Part shown: positions 17,155-26,500 of the stretch, piece after piece | Numbering within the stretch: the stretch's first letter is position 1 | Layout of the letters: every line of letters starts with the position of its first letter | DNA from: Oscillospiraceae bacterium | Lineage (GTDB): Bacteria; Bacillota; Clostridia; Oscillospirales; Ruminococcaceae | NCBI GenBank assembly: GCA_030533325.1 | Contig: JAUNJJ010000013.1 | Span: 1-49,640, forward strand | Direction: 5' to 3' | DNA: 49,640 bases | The notes under the pieces: generated by a model | The model's input: the letters and a program-made list of their open reading frames with translations, nothing else | What the model was told of the DNA's origin: nothing | Databases searched by the model: none | Position numbers and translations under genes: made by a program

Positions 17155-17375
17155 AGATTTTCAGAGAGCGGACAGCAGGTGGGAGTCCGTATTCTGTACT
17201 GTATCCGAATTTCGCCCCGGGAGTTTCCTGTGAAAAGCAGGATGTCATTGCCGCATTAAGGCAAAGCTGTTTTACAGCGCAGAGTGGCAGCATATTTTGC
17301 TGCAATTTGAGTGGTACCACGGATATTATTTCCGCCTCATTGATTTTTTTCAATAAGGCGGATTTTTTATTTTTA
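17155..17375 (+). ncRNA. T-box leader (tRNA-Phe responsive) upstream of pheS
   Basis: The leader has the T-box motif TTGAGTGGTACCACGG (17307-17322). In it TGGT (17312-17315) can pair with the ACCA end of uncharged tRNA-Phe. The specifier loop reads GAATTTCGCC, with TTC (Phe) at 17211-17213. A terminator stem, TCCGCCTCATTG (17331-17342) with CAATAAGGCGGA (17351-17362), is followed by TTTTTTATTTTT. Uncharged tRNA-Phe should favour the antiterminator formed by the T-box and the following TCCGCC, allowing pheST expression. The specifier agrees with the regulated genes. Confidence 0.93.
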
Positions 17376-17388
17376 AGGAGGTCAAAAA

Positions 17389-18441
17389 ATGAACGAACAG
17401 ATAGTTCAGTTACAGCAGGAATTCGAACAGAAACTTGCTGCAGTTACAGCAGTTTCCGAACTCGAAGAGATCCGTATTGCATTTTTAGGTAAAAACGGTT
17501 CTGTTACAGGTCTTATGAAGCAGATGGGTAAGCTTTCTCCGGAGGAAAAGAAATCTTTTGGTCAGCAGGTAAATCAGCTTAAGACTGCATGTGCAGACAG
17601 GATAAATGAAAAGCAGGCTGCGCTTGCAAAGGAAGAGATGGAGCGTGAGATAAACTCAATGCCTGAGTTTGACGTTGCAGTTCCGCCTGTGCTTGCAAGA
17701 GGCTCATATCATCCGATTACACTGGTTCAGAGAAAGTGTGAAAAGATTTTCCGTTCCATGGGATTTACAGTAGAGGACTACAGCGAAGTTGTAACAGACT
17801 ACGAATGCTTTGAGTCACTCAACATTCCTAAGTTCCACCCTGCAAGAGATATGCAGGATACCTACTATCTTGAAAACGGTCAGCTCCTTAAGTCACAGAC
17901 TTCAGCAGCTCAGAACGCTATTTACAAAAAGTACAGAGACCAGCTGGTCAACGAAGGCAAACCAATCAGAGCAATCTTCCCGGGAAGATGTTTCAGAAAT
18001 GAATCAACAGATGCCTGTCACGAAAATACATTTTTCCAGATGGAAGGTGTTATGGTTGACAAGAACATCTCTATCTCAAACCTTATCTTCTTTATGAAGA
18101 CAATGCTTTCAGAAGTATTTGAACAGGATATCAAAGTAAGACTTCGTCCTGGTTTCTTCCCGTTCGTGGAACCTGGATTTGAACTTGATATAAGCTGTCT
18201 TATCTGCGGCGGTGATGGCTGTCCTTCATGCAAGCACAGCGGCTGGCTTGAGCTCTGTCCGTGCGGCATGATTCACCCTAACGTTCTCAGAGAAGGCGGA
18301 ATCGATCCTGATGAATACACAGGTTTTGCCTTTGGTCTTGGTCTGACAAGACTTGCGATGATGAAGTACGGTATCAAGGATATCCGTGACCTCAATGCAG
18401 CAGGTCTTACAAATCTTTCACAGTTTACTGAAGACAAATAA
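17389..18441 (+). CDS. pheS: Phenylalanine-tRNA ligase alpha subunit
   Basis: The catalytic alpha subunit that activates phenylalanine and joins it to tRNA-Phe in an alpha2-beta2 enzyme. It has 350 residues, close to the usual 340-350. An N-terminal coiled coil (about 1-90) is followed by the class II core with motif 2 (FPGRCFRNESTDACHENTFF) and motif 3 (GFAFGLGLTRLAMMKYGI). The C-terminal part includes CLICGGDGCPSCKHSGWLEL, a four-Cys segment that could hold zinc and is found in some but not all PheS proteins. AAGGAGG precedes the ATG. pheT follows 14 bases downstream. Expression is under the T-box leader. Confidence 0.97.
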   Translation: MNEQIVQLQQEFEQKLAAVTAVSELEEIRIAFLGKNGSVTGLMKQMGKLSPEEKKSFGQQVNQLKTACADRINEKQAALAKEEMEREINSMPEFDVAVPPVLARGSYHPITLVQRKCEKIFRSMGFTVEDYSEVVTDYECFESLNIPKFHPARDMQDTYYLENGQLLKSQTSAAQNAIYKKYRDQLVNEGKPIRAIFPGRCFRNESTDACHENTFFQMEGVMVDKNISISNLIFFMKTMLSEVFEQDIKVRLRPGFFPFVEPGFELDISCLICGGDGCPSCKHSGWLELCPCGMIHPNVLREGGIDPDEYTGFAFGLGLTRLAMMKYGIKDIRDLNAAGLTNLSQFTEDK

Positions 18442-18455
18442 GGAGGTCAAAGCGA

Positions 18456-20816
18456 ATGCTTATATCAATTAACTGGGTCAGGGACTTCGTAGACCTTGAC
18501 GGTATCAATATAGATGAACTTATTCACAAGTTCTCACTTTCAACAGCAGAAGTTGAAAACGAAATTTTCTACAAAGGCAGCGACTTAAGCGGCGTTGTGG
18601 TTGCAGAGATCAAATCAGTTGAAGAACATCCGAAGTCAAAGAAACTTCATCTTCTCAAGGTTGACGCAGGTGAGAGTGAACTCGTTGACGTTGTATGCGG
18701 TGCGCCGAATGTTCGTGTCGGCATGAAGACAGCGTTTGCAAAACTCGGCGCTCAGATTGGTGACATAACTATCGCTCCGAGAGATCTTGCAGGCTTTACT
18801 TCACACGGTATGTGCTGTTCTGAAAAGGAACTGGGCATCAGTGATGAAAACGACGGAATCATGGAGATTACAGATGATGCTGCAGTTGGTACAGATATCA
18901 AGAGCCTCTATGAGATCGACGATATTATCTTTGAAGTGGATAACAAGTCACTTACAAACCGTCCTGACCTCTGGGGACACTACGGTATTGCAAGAGAAAT
19001 CGCAACACTTGCAGGCAGACCGCTTAAGAAAATCGAAACAGCCGATCTTTCAGTTTACAATGATCTTCCAAAGGTTGACATAAAGATTGAAGACGAGCTC
19101 TGCAAGCGCTATTCAGGTATCAGATTTGAAAATATCACAAGGAAAGTCAGCCCTGTAAATATGAGAATCAGACTTTTCTACTGCGGCATGAGAGCTATCA
19201 ACTACCTTGCAGACCTTACAAACTATCTTATGCTTGAAATGGGTCAGCCGATGCATGCTTTTGACTCAAGAAAGGTTGAAAAGATCAGAGTAAAGCGTTT
19301 TGACAAGCCGTTTGAATTCACAACACTTGACGGTGTTTCAAGACATATCGATGAAAATACACTTATGATCTGCAACGGAGACACACCTGTTGCTATTGCC
19401 GGTATTATGGGTGGTCTTGATTCAGAAATAGTTGATGACACAACATCACTTACACTTGAATCAGCTAACTTTGATGCAGTATCAATCAGAAAGTCATCAT
19501 CAAGACTCTCGCACAGAACAGATGCCTCAATGCGTTATGAAAAGAGCCTTGACCCTGAGATGACAACAGTAGCTGCTGCACGTTTCGTTAAGCTTCTCTC
19601 AGACTACGACAACGGCGTTAAGGTTACTTCATCACTTACAGACGAATACGTTCAGAAGTTTGACAAGGTAACACTTAACTTTGACAAGAAGTTTGTTGAC
19701 AGGTACACAGGTATTGAGATCTCAAATGAAACAATAGTAAACACACTTACTTCACTCGGCTTCGGTGTGAAGCTTGAAGATGATGACTTCACAGTTGATG
19801 TTCCTACATGGAGAGCAACAAAGGACGTTACTATCAAGGCTGATATTATCGAAGAAATAACAAGAATCTACGGCTATGACAACTTTGATGTGAATACAGC
19901 TGTCGCTCCTCTTTATCCTGTACGCATGTTCGAGGAAAAGAATGTTGAGGAACAGATCAAGGACATTCTTGTTAAGCGTTATTCTATGCATGAAGTTCAT
20001 TCATACATCTGGGCATATGCTGACGAATACAAAAAACTTGGCATTGAAGTTGAAGAAAACGTAAAGCTTTCAGGTGCTGCAAATCCGAATATCGAAACAA
20101 TCAGACGTTCTATGATTCCTACACAGCTCTGTCAGGTAAAGTCAAATGTTTCATTTGATTCAGAATTCGGCATCTTTGAAATCGGCCGCGTTGTTGACGG
20201 ACTTGATGAAAAGGGACTCTGCCGTGAAAAGAAAATGCTCGGCATAACACTCTTCTCAAAGACAGCTGATACAGAGACACTTTACTTCAGACTTGTAAAT
20301 ATGATTTCAGTAATGATGGACGATATCAGACACAAGGGCCTTTCATACAAGGCAATTGAACCTGATCACGCATATATTCATCCTAAGAACTACAATGCGG
20401 TAATCTGTGACGGCACAGAGATAGGCAGGATTGGTCTTGTTTATCCTACAGTTCTTAAGAAGATTGACAAGAAGGCAAATGTTGTATTTGCGGAACTTGA
20501 AATTGATGCGGTTGTAGGTACAGCTAATCAGGGTATTAAGTATCAGGAAACATCAAAGTTCCCTTCAATTGATGTAGACCTTACATTTATTTCTGAAAAA
20601 TATGCTCCGATAAAGGAAGCTATTGAGGCTGTTAATTCCGAACTTATCAGAAATGTTGCTCTTACGGGGACATACACTGATGAGCAGGGTAAGGCGATAA
20701 CGGTGAGACTTAGCTTTGTTCATCCGGAGAGAACGCTTACCAAGGAAGAGGTAATGGAGATTGCGGACAGGATTATTGGTATTCTTAAGGAGCAGGGAAT
20801 TGAGCTTAAGGGTTAA
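18456..20816 (+). CDS. pheT: Phenylalanine-tRNA ligase beta subunit
   Basis: The beta subunit holds the tRNA and edits mischarged tyrosine. It has 786 residues, the usual bacterial length. Order: a tRNA-binding EMAP-like domain (about 40-150, GVVVAEIKSVEEHPKSKKLH), the B3/B4 editing domain (about 215-385, with MRAINYLADLTNYLMLEMGQ and QPMHAFDS), a B5 domain, the catalytic-like core, and a C-terminal ferredoxin-fold anticodon-binding domain (about 695-785, FPSIDVDLTFI). AAGGAGG precedes the ATG. Codon choice is strongly biased (AAG, CTT/CTC, ACA), as in highly expressed genes here. A terminator follows at 20841-20873. Confidence 0.97.
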   Translation: MLISINWVRDFVDLDGINIDELIHKFSLSTAEVENEIFYKGSDLSGVVVAEIKSVEEHPKSKKLHLLKVDAGESELVDVVCGAPNVRVGMKTAFAKLGAQIGDITIAPRDLAGFTSHGMCCSEKELGISDENDGIMEITDDAAVGTDIKSLYEIDDIIFEVDNKSLTNRPDLWGHYGIAREIATLAGRPLKKIETADLSVYNDLPKVDIKIEDELCKRYSGIRFENITRKVSPVNMRIRLFYCGMRAINYLADLTNYLMLEMGQPMHAFDSRKVEKIRVKRFDKPFEFTTLDGVSRHIDENTLMICNGDTPVAIAGIMGGLDSEIVDDTTSLTLESANFDAVSIRKSSSRLSHRTDASMRYEKSLDPEMTTVAAARFVKLLSDYDNGVKVTSSLTDEYVQKFDKVTLNFDKKFVDRYTGIEISNETIVNTLTSLGFGVKLEDDDFTVDVPTWRATKDVTIKADIIEEITRIYGYDNFDVNTAVAPLYPVRMFEEKNVEEQIKDILVKRYSMHEVHSYIWAYADEYKKLGIEVEENVKLSGAANPNIETIRRSMIPTQLCQVKSNVSFDSEFGIFEIGRVVDGLDEKGLCREKKMLGITLFSKTADTETLYFRLVNMISVMMDDIRHKGLSYKAIEPDHAYIHPKNYNAVICDGTEIGRIGLVYPTVLKKIDKKANVVFAELEIDAVVGTANQGIKYQETSKFPSIDVDLTFISEKYAPIKEAIEAVNSELIRNVALTGTYTDEQGKAITVRLSFVHPERTLTKEEVMEIADRIIGILKEQGIELKG

Positions 20817-20840
20817 GTGAAATAATTTTTATATAAATAA

Positions 20841-20873
20841 AACCGGATCTGAGATTTTCAGGTCCGGTTTTTT
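20841..20873 (+). terminator. Terminator after pheT
   Basis: AACCGGATCTGA (20841-20852) pairs with TCAGGTCCGGTT (20858-20869) with one G-U pair, followed by TTTT. Confidence 0.88.
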
Positions 20874-20907
20874 AGATATTGGTTGATTTTAAATTTTTTG
20901 TTTTTTA

Positions 20908-20958
20908 CAGGGCTTTGCGGTCGAGCTCTGCACTCCCTTCGGTCGCCTGCACCTTCGC
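20908..20958 (-). repeat. Dispersed intergenic repeat, long copy
   Basis: On the minus strand this reads GCGAAGGTGCAGG, about 20 intervening bases, then CGACCGCAAAGCCCTG. The two outer blocks match the copy at 6772-6801. On the plus strand the segment also contains an imperfect internal duplication: TGCACTCCCTTCGGTCGC (from 20929) and TGCACCTTCGCGGGTCGC (from 20948). It lies between the pheT terminator and the end of the kinase gene and is visibly more G+C-rich than its surroundings. Confidence 0.7.
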
Positions 20959-20977
20959 GGGTCGCTTTTACCTTGGC

Positions 20978-22867
20978 CTAAAGGGTAACGGTGAAGGAGA
21001 TGATGCCGTGGTGGAAGGTGACGTTTATCTGGCCGTTGTGGGCTTCGGTTATGGCCTGGGCTATGTTGAGGCCGAGGCCGTTGCCGCCGGTGCCGCTGTT
21101 GCGGGATGAGTCTGCGCGGTAGAAGCGGTCGAAGAGTTTAGAGATGTTTTCTTCGGTGAGGTTTTCGCATTTGTTTGATATGCAGAATTTTATTTTACCC
21201 TGATTGTTTCTGAAGAGGGAGACGGATATCTGGGTGCCGATTATTGAGTATTTTATTGCATTGTCGATAAGAATGGTAAAGAGCTGTTTTATCCGGTCTT
21301 CATCACCGAAATATTTCAGACGAGGTGAGATATCGGCTACAAGTTCACGCTGCTCTTCAAATGCATGTGCCTCAAAGTTCAGACATACTTCTGAAGCGGC
21401 ATTTGAAATGTTAAAGTCATACATTTCCATCCTGATTTCATTTGAATCGGACTTTGCTATGTAGAGAAGTTCGGCAACAAGCTTTGACATCCTGGCGGTT
21501 TCCGACCTGATGTAATGCAGCCAGCGCTCCTGATTTTTTATACTGTCATTTGGATTGGAGAGTACAACATCTGTGTTTGTGGCAATGACTGTAAGAGGAG
21601 TTTTAAGTTCATGTGAGGCATCAGCGATAAACTGCTTCTGCCGGTTCCATGCAACCTCGATAGGCTTAATTGCCCAGTTTGCCAGGAACAGACTAAGTAA
21701 AAATACCACTATAAGTCCGGTGCAGCCTATAAATATAAAGCTTATCATAAGGCGGTGGAGTGTGGAAATTTCAATAGACCGGTCAAGAAATATGATAATC
21801 CTTTCATCGTTCTGGTCGGGCTGGCTTATTTTGTATCTGCATGAAACAGTTTCAATCTTGCATTTTCCGGAAGTTGTTCCTTCAGAAATTACCTGATTGA
21901 TTTTTTCACGTATTTTCCGGCTGAATTCTTCCTCGTTTTCTACAGTGTCATTTTCGTAATTAAAAAAGTACTGCATTGACAGATGGTGTATTTCTCCGTC
22001 GCTTCCGATGTCAGCGATTATGTGAGACCTGACAAGATTTCCGTTATATTTTGTGGTAAATTGCGGCGGCGGTTCGCTGTCAGGTTTAGCCGGTATTTCA
22101 GTTACTGTATTTTCTGAATCAGTTTCAGGAAAATGTGTTTCTTCGGTGCCGGACGGCTGAGCTTCATTGCTTTCATTGTACGGTTCGGATGAAGCTGCCT
22201 CTTCATAAATTTTATTTGTATGTTCTTCATCTGAATGCAGTGGTGAGTCGGGTATAGAAGTGTGTTCCTGATTATTTTCAGGTGAAGGCTGTTCTGTTAC
22301 AATGATTTGTTCTGTCACTGGAGGAATGGCAGGATTTTTGTCGTGATCCGGTTTTTCCGGACGGTCATCCGGGCGGTCATTTTTCGGCGGAACTACCTGT
22401 GGTTCTCCTGGTCCGTCTTCATGATCCGGCTCTGATAAATCATCATCATCCGCATCATCATCATCATCATCGGGTTCTTCATTTCCCCATGGGTTATACC
22501 AGGGGTTGAACCATGGGTTTTCCCACGGATCCGGCCACTGGGGAGCCGGCTGTAAATCATTGTTCTGATAAAAGCTGTCGTCGAAAGGAATGTTTATTTC
22601 TCCGAGCTTTACAGGCTGAATCCGGTTTGTGCCGGAAAAACTGAGATTTTCATAATCAGGAGCTGATTGTTTATTGTTTTTAGGAATTTTTTTATCCGGC
22701 GGAATGGTCTTCCTGTGATTTTCAATTAACGTTTCCATAATTTCGTCCGAAACTTTTATTTCAGACTTTGACATCATAATGTAAATTGAGCTCAGAGTGG
22801 CAAACAGAACAAATGTGAGGATGAGCATGTTTACGAGAACAAATCTCATTTTCAGTTTCTTAATCAT
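20978..22867 (-). CDS. Sensor histidine kinase with acidic, repeat-bearing extracellular domain
   Basis: A 629-residue two-component sensor, partner of the regulator gene 6 bases upstream. Two membrane helices (about 8-31 and 372-397) bracket an extracellular region of about 340 residues. That region begins with four consecutive PWxN-type units (PWENPWFNPWYNPWGN, about 114-129). A run dominated by Asp follows (DDDDDDADDDD), then a Pro/Glu/Thr-rich stretch to about 270 and a folded segment before helix 2. The cytoplasmic part has FIADASHELKTPL (His419), an N-box (LIDNAIKYS), and the G-boxes FDRFYRADSSRNSGTGGNGL. The acidic stretch could bind Ca2+ or a cationic ligand; this is inference. Confidence 0.9.
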   Translation of the reverse strand: MIKKLKMRFVLVNMLILTFVLFATLSSIYIMMSKSEIKVSDEIMETLIENHRKTIPPDKKIPKNNKQSAPDYENLSFSGTNRIQPVKLGEINIPFDDSFYQNNDLQPAPQWPDPWENPWFNPWYNPWGNEEPDDDDDDADDDDLSEPDHEDGPGEPQVVPPKNDRPDDRPEKPDHDKNPAIPPVTEQIIVTEQPSPENNQEHTSIPDSPLHSDEEHTNKIYEEAASSEPYNESNEAQPSGTEETHFPETDSENTVTEIPAKPDSEPPPQFTTKYNGNLVRSHIIADIGSDGEIHHLSMQYFFNYENDTVENEEEFSRKIREKINQVISEGTTSGKCKIETVSCRYKISQPDQNDERIIIFLDRSIEISTLHRLMISFIFIGCTGLIVVFLLSLFLANWAIKPIEVAWNRQKQFIADASHELKTPLTVIATNTDVVLSNPNDSIKNQERWLHYIRSETARMSKLVAELLYIAKSDSNEIRMEMYDFNISNAASEVCLNFEAHAFEEQRELVADISPRLKYFGDEDRIKQLFTILIDNAIKYSIIGTQISVSLFRNNQGKIKFCISNKCENLTEENISKLFDRFYRADSSRNSGTGGNGLGLNIAQAITEAHNGQINVTFHHGIISFTVTL

Positions 22868-22873
22868 ATAATC

Positions 22874-23551
22874 CTACTTTCCGCAGCTCAGACAGTATCC
22901 TACTCCTCTGACTGTTTTTACAGTAACCTCAGATTTGATATGAAGGAGCTTTTTCCGGATAAATGAAATATAAACTTCAACATTATTATACTCCGCATTT
23001 GAATCGTATCCCCAGACTTTTTCTATAAGCTGTTCCTTGCTTATAACTGCGGAACCACTGCGGAGGAAAAGCTCCATTATGCAGAACTCCTTGAGTCCGA
23101 GCTTCATGGAAGAACTGCCGCAGGTAAGCTCATAGGTGGAAAGGTTCAGGCTTATGTCACTGAATTTAAGAATATTTTCACAGACGGTTCCTGCGCTTCT
23201 TCGTCCTAGCGAACGTATACGTGCAAGCAGTTCTTCAGTATTGAAAGGTTTTGTCATATAGTCATCTGCCCCGATATCCAGTCCGGTAACCTTGTCGGAT
23301 ATTTCGTCCTTGGCAGTGAGAAGCAGCACAGGGGTGGAGATTTTGTTTATTCTCAGAGCTCTCAGAACATCAAATCCGTTCATTTTCGGAAGATTAATAT
23401 CGAGTATTATAACGTCATAAATTCCGGTCATTGCACAGTCAAGGCCGGATACACCGTCATGACATGCATCGGTGAGGTATTTGTTTTTCTGCATTATCTG
23501 CTGCAGAGCATCGGCGAGTGCAACCTCGTCTTCTATAATAAGTATTCTCAT
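22874..23551 (-). CDS. OmpR/PhoB-family response regulator
   Basis: A 225-residue DNA-binding regulator. The receiver domain (about 1-115) has the acidic pocket EDE, the phosphorylation site VIILDINLPKMNG (Asp51), TAKDE, and the conserved Lys in MTKPFNTEEL. The C-terminal winged helix (about 130-222) ends with YISFIRKKL and VKTVRGVGYCL, typical of this family. It starts 4 bases after the stop codon of the dockerin protease gene, and its stop lies just before the kinase gene. The three genes therefore form one transcript, and this regulator probably controls genes linked to that protease or to cell-surface enzymes. Confidence 0.95.
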   Translation of the reverse strand: MRILIIEDEVALADALQQIMQKNKYLTDACHDGVSGLDCAMTGIYDVIILDINLPKMNGFDVLRALRINKISTPVLLLTAKDEISDKVTGLDIGADDYMTKPFNTEELLARIRSLGRRSAGTVCENILKFSDISLNLSTYELTCGSSSMKLGLKEFCIMELFLRSGSAVISKEQLIEKVWGYDSNAEYNNVEVYISFIRKKLLHIKSEVTVKTVRGVGYCLSCGK

Positions 23552-23555
23552 TGTA

Positions 23556-26500
23556 TCACTCCATTATTCTGTAAAGCGTTCTTTGAAAATCCAGTACGTT
23601 TATTCTGCCGTCATTATTCATATCGGCACTTCGTCTCTGATATGCGTCCGGTCTGATACCGTACAGGAGTATTCTGCGGAAAATCAATATATCAGAGGCA
23701 GAGAGATTTCCGTCGTCATTAAGATCTCCCGGCAGATACTCTGAAGGCAGGGTTTTTATAATGCTGCAGGTGGCTTTGCTGCAGAGGGTGTTTTCTGACG
23801 CCTTGTATCTTACTGCGAGAATGTACTGTGTATTCCGGGAGAGTCCGGTAAACACAGGTTCGTCCTGCCATGTGAATTCCTCCGAGAATTTTTTCCTTAT
23901 TCCGTATTCAAGTCCTTCATGTTTTTCAAGTGTAATCGTGCTGTCTGTATATCCTCTGATATTCAGAAGCTTTGCTGAAATATTGTCCTGATGAGGTATT
24001 ACCACACTGCAGCGTTCAGAAGCGAATGAATTATCCGTATGTGTGTAGAAGAAAGAAAGTGTTTCACCTGATGAGCAGTATGATGAAAAAATCTTTTTGA
24101 AACTGATAATGCCGTTTTTGTCGGCAAGATTTGCTGAAGAAGCCGGTTTGCTTGTATATCCGTACAGATCGGTTTTGCAGTAGGATATGCTGCTGTCAAA
24201 TATTCCGGTAAGCACACCGTTCTGATAGTCAATTGTTACTTCCGGAGCCTTCGCTCTTGACGGTACACTGATAACAGTAACACTTCCGTCAGCATCTGTC
24301 ATTTTCAGTTCACGCCCGGTAAATTCGGATACACTGTCGTAACAGTGCATTTCATTTCCGTCAGGGTCATAAACTTTGTATTTTTCTTCGTCAAATATTA
24401 TTTTTTCTTTCTCGTAGCTGAATGAATATTTTTCATTTCCACCGGGCATCTTTACAACTACTTCTTTTATGTCGGTACAGAAACCGGTGTCTGATGCGTT
24501 ATATTTTATGTAAACCGAATATATTTTTCCGGGAATCAGATCCGTAACAACAGCCTTGTTATCCGTAATTTTTTCAGAGGGATACATGTCTGATGAACCT
24601 GGTTTGTCATTGCTGTACTTTAATAATGTGCGGTATTCCGCTTTTCTGTTTTCAGGATTATTTACTGTGAGTTCAAAAGAAGTGCTGCCGGTTATCTCCA
24701 CCTGAACATCCTCATCTGAAATAACAGGACGTGAAGGAATACTGAAATGACATACTGTGCTTTCAGGCGCAGTATCAGTTGCAGGTATCTGAAAATAAAG
24801 ATCGGTATCATAATCCGGATATATTCTGAAAAAGCTGCCGAAGAGTGCTGGAACTATTCTGTTGTAAACACTTTTGGCATCTGACATATCAGGGGAGGTG
24901 CTGAACATTACCTCATCCTTGAATGAGAAAAGTCCGGAGATGGCTTCGCTGTCAGTCAGAAGTGCATGTTCACCAAGTGCTTTTCCGAGGTCTCTTCTTT
25001 CGTTCAGAACAAGTTCGTATTCTTTGTCCTTTTCTGTAACAGTAAGAGTCTGACCGAAGTAGTCCGAGATACTTTCACCGTTCCTGAAAACATGTCCGTC
25101 TTCTGATTTTACAGAAGCATTTTCTTCATCGAAAAGGATTATTTCATTTCTGTAGTCAGCAGCAGCTCTTTTTCTGTAAATTTTCAGGCTGTAAACTGTT
25201 TTTTCAAGTCCTGGTGCTGATGAAACAATTTCAATATTGTTCTCTCCGTATTCAACAGGTATTCTGTGACTCTGATGACCTGAGATAACTTCCGTACCGT
25301 TTACAGTTATTGTACCCGTTCCGGAAGGGAAGAGTACTGCATAGTCTCTGACATCGCTTATTTCTGTATAGAGTTCTGTAACAGGACTGCCCTGATTGTC
25401 ATTTATTTTCAGCGGCATTTTGTTTACAGTAAGTGAACTGAGAACTGACCGGGTTACCTCATACTCCGGAGGATTTTTTATCTGTACTGAAGTAAAGGCT
25501 TTAAGGCATACGTTACCAACATAGTACATGATATTTGAATCCGGAATCTGCGGGTTATCGTATACAGCTTCTATTTCAAGGCCTTTTGTATCTGTCCATC
25601 TGGTTCCGTTTGAACTTATAAAACTTTCACCCTTTTCTGAATTCTGTTCAATCTCTTCAGGGGTTATCTCGCTGACGTTTACGGCAAAGCGGTTTTCCAT
25701 AAGCACTACGGCAGCCTCAACAGGTACAGCACAGAAAAATTCGGGATTAGTAAGGCGTGCGGTTACTGAGAACATTTCTCCTTCTTTTACAGGGACAGAC
25801 TCAGTCAGCGCAGCTGTATGGTATCCGGCGTATTTTTCCGTACCTTTTATTACGGCTGCTTCTTTTCCGGATGTCGGGTCATTTGGGTTGGTCAGTCCGG
25901 TGTATACTGTGATTTCATATTCGGTATTATTGTCCGTGGTGTAGAAACCTGCCCCCTGTATAAATTCATTTTCTTCAGCTGTAAAGATGTTTGCCATATA
26001 TCCGGTACATCTTTCAGCATTGTCAGGGGAAATGGCTGCAGTATAGAAAAGAGTGTCATGCTGATAGTTTTTATCATATAACTTTGGCTCAGTTTTCATA
26101 CTGCATGCATCCGAAAGTGAATTGTCGTAGTATGAAATATAGAAGTAACCATCAAGTCCCCAGCTGTCTCCCCAGCTGTTTTTTGCAATCCATGCACCGT
26201 CACCCGGCGGTTTAACAATAAAGTTGTCGCTGCTGTAGCTGTCATCCCATCCGACTATAAGCACAGCGTGATTTGTCTTTCCGTTTGTCGGGTCATACTG
26301 GGCAAATGTTTTTTCGCTGCATGTACTCTCATATCTGATATTTACAGCCACTGCATTTTCCTCCATAAGCATCTGCTTTATCTCACTGTCGGAAAATCTT
26401 TTTACTTCATCCGGTGAACTGTCCTTGAGAGTGTAGGGATTGATCATATTTATATCCGAAACAAAGTAGTCACTTCTGTCTGCAAGAGATGTGTCTATAT

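Noticed and set aside
22430-22475. CAT-triplet run (catcatcatccgcatcatcatcatcatcatc) as a simple repeat or recombination site
   Set aside because: It is the codon run for the Asp stretch of the kinase ectodomain, in frame; reported there as a protein feature.
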